Shown: positions 52,747 through 61,041 of the stretch, piece after piece
Layout: every line of letters starts with the position of its first letter
Numbering within the stretch: position 1 is the first letter of the stretch
Assembly (NCBI GenBank): GCA_028284445.1
Contig: JANQRS010000001.1
Location: 62,001 to 126,000 of the forward strand
DNA length: 64,000 nucleotides
Direction: 5' to 3'
From: Calditrichia bacterium
GTDB lineage: Bacteria; Calditrichota; Calditrichia; RBG-13-44-9; J075
Made by a program: the position numbers and the translations under genes
The notes under the pieces: model-generated
The model's database searches: none
What the model saw: the letters and a program-made list of their open reading frames with translations, nothing else
What the model was told of the DNA's origin: nothing

Positions 52747-54327
52747 TTATGCGATACCAAAAGACTCAGCAGTGGCCGCTTCGACTGCCCTTTGCAGAAA
52801 GGGAGCCTCGCCGCCATTTAGCAATTGACCGTCTTCCAGTCGCAGGTGTATTTCTGCATAGTTCTGAATTTGATTGGGCGCTGTGCGGCGCAGAATGTGC
52901 CATGGTTGTAAATCGGCAGCGGAAGATATGGCCATGGCGCCCATCATTTCCGCGAGACTTTCGATCATTTCATAATGGAAGTTTGCCACACGAACCGCTT
53001 TGTTGGAGGGCACCAGGCCGGCAACCAGATGGTTCTTCTGTGTCGCCACCCCTACCGGGCAGTGATTCGAATTGCACTTTAAAGCCTGGATGCAGCCAAG
53101 CGCCATCATCATACCGCGAGCTGAATAACAAATGTCCGCTCCAAGCGCCAGCCGTTTCAACATCTGGAAACCTGTTGTGATTTTGCCGCTGGCAAATACC
53201 CGAATATCCTCTCGTAAAGAGAACCCTCGCAGGGCATTATCCACCAAAATCAGGCCATCGATCAACGGTGAGCCGATGTGATTAGAAAATTCCAGCGGCG
53301 CCGCACCGGTACCGCCCTCGCCGCCATCGACAGCGATGAAGTCCGGTTTTATGCCGGTCTTGACCATTGCTTTACAGATGGCTATGAATTCCCGTGGCTT
53401 GCCCAGGCATAATTTGAATCCCACCGGTTTTCCACCCGACAGGTCTCGCAGCTTCGCGATAAATTCCAGCAGCTCGATTGGTGTAGAAAATGCGCTGTGG
53501 CCGGGAGGTGAGAGCACGTCTTTACCCAGGGGCACACCACGAATGGCGGCGATTTCCGGCGTCAGCTTCGCTGCCGGCAAGATCCCGCCATGACCGGGTT
53601 TCGCGCCCTGCGACAACTTCAGCTCGATCATCTTTACATTGGGGTTTGCTGTTTGATCCGCGTAACGAGCCGGATCAAAAGTGCCGTCGGCTTGCCTGCA
53701 GCCGAAGTAACCAGTGCCAATTTGCCAGATCAGATCCCCGCCTTGCAGATGATAGTCACTGATACCGCCTTCACCGGTATTATGGGCAAAATTTCCCAGT
53801 TTGGCGCCCTTGTTCAAGGCCTCGACCGCGTTCCTGCTAAGCGAGCCAAAGCTCATCGCTGATATATTGAAAAGGCTGGCAGAATAAGGTTGCTTACAGT
53901 CGGCGCCGCCGACATTGATTCGCAATGCTTCCGGCTCAACATGAATCGGAACAATCGAATGATTGATCCATTCGTAACCAACGGCATATACATCACGTTG
54001 CGTGCCGAACGGAACCGTATCGCGCACTTTCTTGGCACGTTGATAGACGACGGAGCGTTGCAATCTATTGAAGGGCTTGCCTTCCGTATCTGATTCGATG
54101 AAATACTGATAAATTTCCGGTCGTATTGCTTCCAGCAGGTACCGAAAATGACCGAGCAGCGGAAAATTGCGTAAAATCGCATGCTTTTTTTGCAGCATAT
54201 CGTAGATACCCAACCCAATTAGTGGTATCACGAGGATGAAATACCATACTGCGGTCGGATATACTGACATCAGGGCGAAGATAGTTGCGATGCTGAATAA
54301 GCTGACGGCAATAAATAGTGTGCGCAT
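52747..54327 (-). CDS. FMN-binding glutamate synthase-family protein
   Basis: 526 aa: two N-terminal TM segments (about 5-42), then the FMN/glutamate-synthase central domain: ISAMSFGSLS, NTGEGGIS, GAKPGHGGILP, DGGEGGTGAAP, ASGKI and the Cys cluster CxxxxCPVGVAT (3Fe-4S type). It lacks the glutaminase domain of GltB, so it is not a normal GOGAT. Membrane-anchored versions are widespread and uncharacterised; the electron donor and substrate are unknown. Confidence 0.88.
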   Translation of the reverse strand: MRTLFIAVSLFSIATIFALMSVYPTAVWYFILVIPLIGLGIYDMLQKKHAILRNFPLLGHFRYLLEAIRPEIYQYFIESDTEGKPFNRLQRSVVYQRAKKVRDTVPFGTQRDVYAVGYEWINHSIVPIHVEPEALRINVGGADCKQPYSASLFNISAMSFGSLSRNAVEALNKGAKLGNFAHNTGEGGISDYHLQGGDLIWQIGTGYFGCRQADGTFDPARYADQTANPNVKMIELKLSQGAKPGHGGILPAAKLTPEIAAIRGVPLGKDVLSPPGHSAFSTPIELLEFIAKLRDLSGGKPVGFKLCLGKPREFIAICKAMVKTGIKPDFIAVDGGEGGTGAAPLEFSNHIGSPLIDGLILVDNALRGFSLREDIRVFASGKITTGFQMLKRLALGADICYSARGMMMALGCIQALKCNSNHCPVGVATQKNHLVAGLVPSNKAVRVANFHYEMIESLAEMMGAMAISSAADLQPWHILRRTAPNQIQNYAEIHLRLEDGQLLNGGEAPFLQRAVEAATAESFGIA

Positions 54328-54518
54328 AATAATTCCCTTTCTGTTACGCCCCTGACAACCTTAAACTCTCCGATATTCAGGCTAAGATAGTTAAGTCCAG
54401 GCATTTTACCAATCTGGCAAAAGAGATGTCTTGCCAGTGCCCGGTTGACAATGCCGCTTTTTCAGATTAGTATATTATAGATATATAAACACACATCATC
54501 AACGCGAGGGACGCTACC

Positions 54519-55166
54519 ATGAAAGAACAAGAAGATGCTGGCATCGTTATTGATATAATGACCGACGGTCCGCTAATTGTGAAAAACGCGGGCAAAGTGC
54601 ATAAAAGCTCCGGCGAGGAAATAGAGGTTGGCGCCAAAGTGGCGCTTTGCCGCTGCGGGGCTTCAGTGAACAAACCGTACTGCGATGGCAGCCATAAAAA
54701 GATAGAGTTCTCCGGTGCCCGCGAAAATACCAGGTCTTTAAATTACGAGAAAAGCTACACCGGCAGCAAAATCGTTATTCACGACAATCGGACCATTTGC
54801 TCCCATGCAGCAGAATGCGTAAAGACCTTAACAACCGTTTTTGACCTGGAAAAACGGCCCTGGATAAATGCTGACGGTGCTGATCCTGAAGCGATTATTG
54901 ATCTGGTTCGCCGCTGCCCGAGTGGCGCTTTGAGCTATACGCTTGAAGGGGGTGAACAGCAGCGTGATTTTGAACGGTCGGCCAAAGTGCAAATTACACG
55001 CAATGGGCCGTACAATATCAGTGGTCGGATTCAATTGAATGTTGAGGAAGATCTAACGCCACCATCAAAAGAACACTATTCCCTGTGCCGATGTGGCGCT
55101 TCGAAGAACAAACCCTATTGCGACGGGTCGCATCATAGCAGCAGTTTTCGGGATGACGAGAACTAG
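54519..55166 (+). CDS. CDGSH - Fer4_19 - CDGSH iron-sulfur protein
   Basis: 215 aa with two CDGSH [2Fe-2S] motifs (C44-x-C46-x8-C55-DGS-H59 and C190-x-C192-x8-C201-DGS-H205). They flank a divergent mono-cluster ferredoxin domain (ICSHAAECV...RRCPSGAL). Thus three Fe-S clusters in one soluble chain. A signal peptide is absent, so it is cytoplasmic. Probably an electron-transfer or Fe-S/NO-sensing protein; no partner is adjacent. Confidence 0.9.
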   Translation: MKEQEDAGIVIDIMTDGPLIVKNAGKVHKSSGEEIEVGAKVALCRCGASVNKPYCDGSHKKIEFSGARENTRSLNYEKSYTGSKIVIHDNRTICSHAAECVKTLTTVFDLEKRPWINADGADPEAIIDLVRRCPSGALSYTLEGGEQQRDFERSAKVQITRNGPYNISGRIQLNVEEDLTPPSKEHYSLCRCGASKNKPYCDGSHHSSSFRDDEN

Positions 55167-55192
55167 AGTGGATATTGAAATATCCTGTCAGA

Positions 55193-56188
55193 CTACCAAT
55201 GCTTTGCAATTAATCTATGTACTTTTTCCGACGCCCAATAGGTAGTATGTCCTCTAAAAGGAATGCTGGAAGTATTAACCTGGAAATCCTTAACAATGGT
55301 TCCCTTAGGGTCTTCGATCATTGGCGCCAGTGGAAATGAAATTGGGTCATCCTTATCCCAAATATTAATCCAACGCGGCCCCTTTAACACTTCCTTAAAG
55401 CGCCGCGGATTCCTGGTGAGGCCATGCGAGACCGGTGAGATTTGTTGACCATCTGCAAACATCTCGATTAAGGCATCATTTCGAAAAGCCAACATGGCAA
55501 TGGGTGATCCAAATGTAACCATGCGGCGCAGACGCAGGCGGCCCTCATGCGCGGCATCCTGCAGCTTTTGCAGGCTGGATATTGTGTGGCGCGTCTCCGA
55601 CATTGCCTTGGCGTGCGTGCGCATATCACCGGCATGGGTATCCTGGCTGGTTTCCATGTAAATGAAGTCGCTCTTGTTTGTGAAGAGGTAGTAAGCCAAA
55701 TCGAAAGCAATAACCGATCCGGCGCTGTGACCCACAAAGGTCAGGGAAATCAGTGATTTTTCATCCTGCAGCTCGGCGCCGATGTCATCGGCAATTTGCT
55801 TGGAAACGGCGGCGCGAATAGAGCGCTTTCCGTCTGTAGAAATATAGTAGAATATATCTGCAAATCCGTAAAGCGTTAAGCGGCGAAAAATCAGCTGAAG
55901 ATCGATTGGCAGCCAGTGGTGCTTTTCTATCTCCCCCATGATTTTCTCACCCAGCTGCTGTTGCGCTTCGGTCAGGCGTTTATGACTGCCCAGAGAACCG
56001 CTGCCGGGCGCTTGCCAACCCCATTCGGTCATACAGACACTTGCTTTCTTCCAGGCACTATGGCGATCATCATTTTCAAGTTGATTGTAAATCCCTTGAT
56101 GGAGTATTTCATACTTGACCTGATGGCTATGTCCCTCTTCATTTGGCTCTACGCCATGGATATAGATAATAAATTCCTTGTGTTGCAA
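55193..56188 (-). CDS. Alpha/beta hydrolase of unknown substrate
   Basis: 331 aa without a signal peptide. IYIHGV (oxyanion strand), nucleophile elbow FVGHSAGS, candidate acid Asp in NIWDKDDPIS and candidate His in FRGHTTYW give a plausible lipase-like triad. A helical insert (about 190-230) separates strands. It resembles eukaryotic-like PGAP1/DUF676-type hydrolases only loosely. Convergent with the CDGSH gene (26 bp between stops). Confidence 0.72.
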   Translation of the reverse strand: MQHKEFIIYIHGVEPNEEGHSHQVKYEILHQGIYNQLENDDRHSAWKKASVCMTEWGWQAPGSGSLGSHKRLTEAQQQLGEKIMGEIEKHHWLPIDLQLIFRRLTLYGFADIFYYISTDGKRSIRAAVSKQIADDIGAELQDEKSLISLTFVGHSAGSVIAFDLAYYLFTNKSDFIYMETSQDTHAGDMRTHAKAMSETRHTISSLQKLQDAAHEGRLRLRRMVTFGSPIAMLAFRNDALIEMFADGQQISPVSHGLTRNPRRFKEVLKGPRWINIWDKDDPISFPLAPMIEDPKGTIVKDFQVNTSSIPFRGHTTYWASEKVHRLIAKHW

Positions 56189-56754
56189 GAGGCCTCCAGT
56201 GATCGGATTGAGATACTAAAAAGGATTTTTGAAGAGATAGTTACGCAATGAATGATGCCCGGAACGTTATCCAGGTCACTTGTAATACATCAAATTGCAA
56301 TAAATTCGCAATCATGGCAAGATTTTTTAGCGTCAATTCTCATAAAGTTTTTTGGGGCCCCCTATTGATTCTTAATTTCAACAGAATTAATATGTAAAGT
56401 CTCTTCTGATAGTCAGTACCAAATGATGTTTGGCATACTCAATACCACAATCCGCTGCGGTTTGGCTTATAGAAGGTTTCTATCCTGGCCATTGCTGACT
56501 ATTGGCAGTGACAGCATAGTGGGGGTTCATCAATTCCTTCCCGTATAACCTGCAGACCATATCGCTCCGTTTGCCACATCATTCAAAATCTGGTTTGTCG
56601 CTGAAGCATGGCAGAATGCACCTGTTGAATGCCCGGAAAAGAATAACTTGAGTATTTTACCAACTTTTGGTGCTCTCTAATTGTAGTTTACTTGTTGATT
56701 ATAGTACTCCCAGTTGAGTGCCAGCCCCGTTAATCGGTATAAGGAAATTCTATT
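56189..56754. other. 566-bp intergenic region, no gene seen
   Basis: No ORF with a credible start or composition, no RNA fold I recognise. A TATAGT sequence (near 56700) could be the -10 of the lysis-like cassette that begins at 56755. AAGGAAA is that gene's ribosome binding site. Confidence 0.4.
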
Positions 56755-57324
56755 ATGATTCGTTCACCATATTCATATTGGATCAATGAGACAGACAGCG
56801 GCGTTGTCAGAGTGCTGAAATACATCGGCATCAGCGTCGGACTCCTGTTGGCCCTCGTCCTGATCTTGGCCGCATTTGGCAAAATGGAGGCAGTCCGCCT
56901 GGTCTTCAGTGGTATCGCCAGTTTTGTGGAAGCCATTTGGTTGTGGGTCACCGGATTGATCGGGCTGATCTTTGGCGGAATCAAAAAGCTCGGCTCGTTT
57001 TTCGGACCGGGAAAGGTTGAGCAGCGAGTCGCTGCTGAGAATGAACAGATCCGTTCAGAATTGGTCGCCTTGCGACAGGAAATCGCTTTAAATCAGTCTT
57101 TTCTCAGCCGTGAGCGGGATTTGTTTGATCGCGAGCGGGCTGTGTTTGAAGCTCGAATTGCTCAGCAGGAAGAAGAAATCGAAGCAATTCGCAGTGGTAT
57201 TACTGCTATGGAAGAAGCCGGGCCGCAGGAATGGTTCAAGAATCTTACCCCGGCTGAACAACAGCAAATTATTGACCGCGCTAATCAGGATGTCGAGCCG
57301 GTTACAGATAGCGAAGAATTCTAA
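56755..57324 (+). CDS. Two-TM coiled-coil membrane protein (cassette gene 1)
   Basis: 189 aa: TM1 about 20-41, TM2 about 46-76 with a glycine-rich hairpin-like end, then a charged coiled coil (88-150) and an acidic tail. No family recognised. Size of the TM part and position before a spanin-like and a muramidase gene recall phage holins, but the long cytoplasmic or periplasmic coil is unlike most holins. It starts 16 bp upstream of gene 2, as one operon. Confidence 0.65.
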   Translation: MIRSPYSYWINETDSGVVRVLKYIGISVGLLLALVLILAAFGKMEAVRLVFSGIASFVEAIWLWVTGLIGLIFGGIKKLGSFFGPGKVEQRVAAENEQIRSELVALRQEIALNQSFLSRERDLFDRERAVFEARIAQQEEEIEAIRSGITAMEEAGPQEWFKNLTPAEQQQIIDRANQDVEPVTDSEEF

Positions 57325-57339
57325 CAGAGAAAGAGACAC

Positions 57340-57810
57340 ATGAAACGTCATTGGATACTTCTCTCCCTTGTGCTGCTTTTCAGCGGTACAGCTCTGGCGC
57401 AAAATCCCTGTAGCAACCCGGAAACAGTTCGGTTGCTTCGTCAAGGCGCCACAATTACCGTTACCAACTGCGATAGCCTCTACGTGCTAAGTAAGAAGAA
57501 ATTCGAAGATATGGCCATTGCGGAAGCCTATTATCAAAATTTGATCGATCAGTACAAAGGCCTGACCGAAAAGCTGGATGAGACTATTGTTACCCGCGAT
57601 GCCCTTGTTGATCGTCAAGCCGCCTTTATCGCCAAACAGGATTCAGCAATTGCCCGCTATGAGGTGCAGTTGGATACCGCAACGACACTGGTTGAACGAT
57701 CAACCAAGAATACCGATGCTGCCCTTAGTGAGCTCCGTAAGCAGCGCTGGAAGACTGTCCTCTATGTCATTGGATCGGTGGGGCTTGGCTATGTCATTGG
57801 CAAAAACTGA
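57340..57810 (+). CDS. Spanin-like coiled-coil protein (cassette gene 2)
   Basis: 156 aa: a signal peptide (1-20, cleaved at ALA-QN), two Cys (24, 44) that could form a disulfide, a long coiled coil (about 50-135) and a C-terminal TM (138-154) ending in GKN. A periplasmic coiled coil tethered by a TM recalls phage i-spanin (Rz) topology, though here the anchor is C-terminal. No homology claim is made. Confidence 0.65.
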   Translation: MKRHWILLSLVLLFSGTALAQNPCSNPETVRLLRQGATITVTNCDSLYVLSKKKFEDMAIAEAYYQNLIDQYKGLTEKLDETIVTRDALVDRQAAFIAKQDSAIARYEVQLDTATTLVERSTKNTDAALSELRKQRWKTVLYVIGSVGLGYVIGKN

Positions 57811-57867
57811 TAAATGAAGACAAACAAATATTATCAACATACTGACGCGCAATAACAGAGGTGATAC

Positions 57868-59286
57868 ATGTCTGACGAACTTAACACCGCAATCCCGAAC
57901 ACATCTGAGCGCCCAAACCGGGAGGCCTGGTCCGGTTTTCGCCGCATGATGACTGTGGTCATCATGGGCATCCTTCTCGCTTTTAGCGGCCTTGCTTTAA
58001 GTGTTCTCTTTAATTGGCCGGCAGACTTTGGCAATATTTATGCCCGGATTTCTTTGGCCGCCATTATTCTGTGGTTTGGTATTCTCATCGACTTCTACGT
58101 CTGGTTACTCTATTTCTACAATGTCAATTTTGGGTATACCGATCATGCCTGGGAAAATCTGCTCGACCGCTTTGACGTTGCCCGGGAAAGGAAAGAGCTG
58201 GGGTTGCCGTTTCACGAGGAAGACCTGATTTTGCCCGATGTGAATCCATACAAGGGTGAGACTCTCGGCTTACCGAATGGAACGGTTCGCGGGACATTGG
58301 CATTGACCCTCTTGGTGGGTGGGTTTGCAATTCTCATCTATTCTTTCGATACCAACGCCCCGCCGATGAATGATCAGTTCAATTTCTTCTTGCAGGCCTT
58401 TACCATGATGGTTGCCTTTTATTTTGGTACCAAGGCCCTTTCGATTTTGGAAAGCCAGACTGGTAATACCGTCACCGATGCGGATGTATTCACCGGTGGT
58501 GCTACTGTGCCCGGCGTTAATGCGCCTTCTACCACGGTGCAACCAAATTCCCTGATTGTTCCAACGGCAGCCACGGTGGCCGGCACCCAGATTATTCCCG
58601 CATCATCTGTTGGTAATCCGCAACTCGCCGCAGAACTTAACAAACGCCAATTGGGTGATCAGGATTTGCGCGTTGCTGCACTCGATCTCGGCGTTGAGAT
58701 TGCTGCCTTAAAAGCAGTGATCGAAGTAGAAGTTGGCATGAATGCCCAGGGTTTTCTCAGTGATGGCCGGCCGAAAATTCTTTTTGAAGGGCATGTGTTT
58801 TGGCGTGAGTTGAAGAAGGTTGGCGTTGATCCGGCACCTCATGCAGAGCGCTTCCCGTCCATCGTCTATGAACGCTGGACTCGTGAACACTATCGCGGCG
58901 GCGCAGGTGAATACGATCGCCTGGACATTGCTGTCAAGATTCATCGCGAAGCGGCCCTGAAATCAGCATCCTGGGGTATCTTCCAGATTATGGGCTTCAA
59001 CTACAAAGCTGCCGGTCATAGCAGTGTTCAACGATATGTTAATGCCATGTTTGACAGCGCTGCTGACCACCTCTTTGCGTTTACCAGCTTCATTCGGAAA
59101 ACCAAGAACGGCGTGATGCGACAGGCGCTGAAAGATAAAGATTGGACCACCTTTGCCAAAAATTATAATGGTCCCGGGTTCGCCCAAAACAATTATCACA
59201 CTCGCATGGCCGAGGCGTACAGGCGATACAAGCGGATTGAAGAAATTGAGGGTGGCAGCCGCGGAGGTGGTGTTCGCCTCATCTAA
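57868..59286 (+). CDS. Membrane-anchored DUF3380 N-acetylmuramidase (cassette gene 3)
   Basis: 472 aa. Four TM helices (about 28-50, 55-84, 142-160, 171-192), a Thr/Pro-rich linker (195-255), then a complete DUF3380 lysozyme-like domain (about 262-455): ALKAVIEVEVG with candidate catalytic Glu286/288, ILFEGHVFW, EYDRL, SASWGIFQIMGFNY and NYNGPG. In phages this domain is a soluble endolysin cleaving the glycan MurNAc-GlcNAc bond. Here it is chromosomal and membrane-anchored, with the domain presumably periplasmic. Confidence 0.88.
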   Translation: MSDELNTAIPNTSERPNREAWSGFRRMMTVVIMGILLAFSGLALSVLFNWPADFGNIYARISLAAIILWFGILIDFYVWLLYFYNVNFGYTDHAWENLLDRFDVARERKELGLPFHEEDLILPDVNPYKGETLGLPNGTVRGTLALTLLVGGFAILIYSFDTNAPPMNDQFNFFLQAFTMMVAFYFGTKALSILESQTGNTVTDADVFTGGATVPGVNAPSTTVQPNSLIVPTAATVAGTQIIPASSVGNPQLAAELNKRQLGDQDLRVAALDLGVEIAALKAVIEVEVGMNAQGFLSDGRPKILFEGHVFWRELKKVGVDPAPHAERFPSIVYERWTREHYRGGAGEYDRLDIAVKIHREAALKSASWGIFQIMGFNYKAAGHSSVQRYVNAMFDSAADHLFAFTSFIRKTKNGVMRQALKDKDWTTFAKNYNGPGFAQNNYHTRMAEAYRRYKRIEEIEGGSRGGGVRLI

Positions 59287-59311
59287 AATTTGATATCACC
59301 CGATTTGCAAT

Positions 59312-59351
59312 AAACAAGAAGAGGCTGCCCACAGGCAGCCTCTTCTTGTTT
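59312..59351. terminator. Strong intrinsic terminator after the muramidase gene
   Basis: AAACAAGAAGAGGCTGCC (59312-59329) pairs perfectly with GGCAGCCTCTTCTTGTTT (59334-59351), an 18-bp stem with a four-base loop and a T-rich 3' side. It isolates the cassette from the MarR gene. Confidence 0.92.
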
Positions 59352-59416
59352 GGGGGCTGGAGAGTAGATCCTCCGAAACTTATCGAAGGGCCTCAAAAAT
59401 AATTTTGCAACACAAC

Positions 59417-59458
59417 TTGACAACAAAAACCGGATATGTTATATTGGTAGGAGTCCAA
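59417..59458 (+). promoter_or_regulatory. Sigma70-type promoter with MarR operator
   Basis: TTGACA (59417-59422), 17-bp spacer and TATATT (59440-59445) form a near-consensus promoter. TTGGTAGGAGTCCAA (59444-59458) overlaps the -10 and start point. Its TAGGAGTCC core recurs at 60214-60222 before the next gene, so the MarR protein probably represses both. Confidence 0.78.
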
Positions 59459-59475
59459 ACTAAAAACAGGTCATC

Positions 59476-60090
59476 ATGAACTCAATATTTGATCCGGAAT
59501 TCCAAAATAACGATATAAGCTCCAAGATCGTTTTTGCGTTGGAGCGTATCTCCCAGGTCTTCCGTGTCAATCTTTGGCGGGAAAACAAAAAGCATCGCTT
59601 GAGTCCTATTCAGATGCAGATTCTTATTTTTTTGCGCTACCAGGGACAGCATCTTCGAACCGTTACTCGCTTGGCAACAGAATTTAATATGACCAAGGCG
59701 ACGATCAGCGATGCGGTGAGTTCCCTGGAACAGAAAGGGTTAATTATCAAGGAGCGTAATCCTGATGATGCACGTAGTTCTCTTTTGCAGGTTACTGCTG
59801 AAGGAAAAAAGACCGCCGGAGACATTGCTCTCTTTACGGAGGATTTGCGGTTACTCGTAGAGCAAATTACCAGCGTCGAAAAAGAAGTGGTCTTTAGGAA
59901 TTTACTGATGGTGATCAGCAATCTGGAAGAGGCCGGTACTATTTCCCAACAGCGAATGTGCCAATCGTGTCAATATTTTCGCAAAGTGCCATCGGAAGAT
60001 CGGGCATATTATTGCGCGTTACTGGAGCGTCCGCTAAGCGGGAGCGAATTGCGAATAGATTGTCCGGAACATCTAAAGATAACAGTATAG
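59476..60090 (+). CDS. MarR-family regulator with C-terminal cysteine cluster
   Basis: 204 aa. A MarR winged helix (about 20-145) with LATEFNMTKATISDAVSSLEQKGLI as recognition region and wing NPDDARSS. Then a C-terminal extension CQSCQYFRK...YYCALLE...IDCPEH holds four Cys and a His, spaced like a zinc or Fe-S site. This suggests sensing of redox state, metal or electrophiles. Autoregulation is likely from the TTGGTAGGAGTCCAA site over its promoter. Confidence 0.88.
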   Translation: MNSIFDPEFQNNDISSKIVFALERISQVFRVNLWRENKKHRLSPIQMQILIFLRYQGQHLRTVTRLATEFNMTKATISDAVSSLEQKGLIIKERNPDDARSSLLQVTAEGKKTAGDIALFTEDLRLLVEQITSVEKEVVFRNLLMVISNLEEAGTISQQRMCQSCQYFRKVPSEDRAYYCALLERPLSGSELRIDCPEHLKITV

Positions 60091-60101
60091 CAAATCATTG
60101 T

Positions 60102-60161
60102 CGATGTGCCGATTATCCCCTTCCATCCCCTCCGGGTGTAGATAGAAGGCGGATAACATCG
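60102..60161. repeat. Degenerate palindromic repeat, family A
   Basis: CGATGT and TTATCC at the left pair with GGATAA and ACATCG at the right, around a CCCCTCCGGG-like core. Many mismatches; probably a decayed copy between the MarR gene and its target. Confidence 0.5.
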
Positions 60162-60208
60162 ACCTCATTTAACCAAAGCATTTTGTCTACAAAATTTTTT
60201 CGCCCAAA

Positions 60209-60228
60209 TTAGTTAGGAGTCCTACTAA
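60209..60228 (+). promoter_or_regulatory. Second MarR operator
   Basis: TTAGTTAGGAGTCCTACTAA; the core TAGGA-G-TCCTA is a perfect palindrome. It shares TAGGAGTCC with the site over the marR promoter and lies 18 bp before the secreted-protein ATG. Confidence 0.68.
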
Positions 60229-60246
60229 AAAAGAAAGGAAATAATT

Positions 60247-61002
60247 ATGAAAACTCACAAATGTGCTTCTTTACTAATGCCGCTACTTTTGCTTTTAGGT
60301 GCTTCGCACATATCAGTTAGTGCCCAGATTGCTGGTGAGCAGGAAGTTGCCTCGCTCAAAACCGCAGATATGGATATTCAAGAGGCTAGTGTCAAGTATG
60401 TAGACGATCTTGACCTGCTGGTATTTGAAATGAAGGTCCGTGGAAAAGCCGGGCAAACTGCACCAGATGCTCGCGGCGAAATGAATGGGGCGCCGGTACT
60501 TGGTTATGTGTTTCCGACCAGTCTGAAATCCGAGGACGTTGGCTTCAATGCTGTTGAAGGCGTGGTCGCTCTGGCGATTACGGCGCATCCTGATTTTGAC
60601 GATACACCCTTATGGGATGAAAATAATGATCGCGACTATGCAAACGACGGGGTAATTTTTCATACCCATTGGGTGGTACTAAATCCGGACAAGCGGGTTG
60701 CCGGTGGACTGGCGGTCAAGCAGTTTGATAAGGAGCGAGATAAGGACGTTGTCCTCCCACCGACAAATCCCGGCATGCCGATGTATATGGACTCTCCGGG
60801 CTATTCGGTTGTTTTGAAAGATAACACTTTGAAAGTGCTCATTCCTGCGCAGCGTATTCATTACAAGACAGATTTTTCATTCGATGCTGTTGCTGCCTAT
60901 ATGGAGGTATCCATGGCGACTGATAAGCCGTTGCTTGGGGTTTATCAGGTATTCAAAGTGCTTTCAGGAGATCTAAGCTTGCCGTATACGGTTAAAAGGT
61001 AG
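60247..61002 (+). CDS. Secreted protein of unknown function, MarR target
   Basis: 251 aa with a signal peptide ending at SVSAQ. The mature part is beta-rich. It contains a conserved-looking TAHPDFDDTPLWDENND...NDGVIFHTHWVVL stretch whose Asp, Glu and His residues could bind metal. I recall similar hypothetical proteins but no function. AAGGAAA before the ATG. Regulated together with the MarR gene by the shared operator. Confidence 0.72.
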   Translation: MKTHKCASLLMPLLLLLGASHISVSAQIAGEQEVASLKTADMDIQEASVKYVDDLDLLVFEMKVRGKAGQTAPDARGEMNGAPVLGYVFPTSLKSEDVGFNAVEGVVALAITAHPDFDDTPLWDENNDRDYANDGVIFHTHWVVLNPDKRVAGGLAVKQFDKERDKDVVLPPTNPGMPMYMDSPGYSVVLKDNTLKVLIPAQRIHYKTDFSFDAVAAYMEVSMATDKPLLGVYQVFKVLSGDLSLPYTVKR

Positions 61003-61012
61003 GTAAGAAGAA

Positions 61013-61035
61013 ACCGGCTGCATGGAGCAGCCGGT
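61013..61035. terminator. Hairpin between convergent genes
   Basis: ACCGGCTGC (61013-61021) and GCAGCCGGT (61027-61035), perfect 9-bp stem with a five-base loop, in the 39-bp gap between convergent stops. Only weak T-runs follow, so it may be a blocker rather than a classic terminator. Confidence 0.65.
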
Positions 61036-61041
61036 GATATT

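Noticed and set aside
56755..59286. Prophage
   Set aside because: Only lysis-like functions are seen. No capsid, tail, terminase, integrase or att sites lie within 10 kb.
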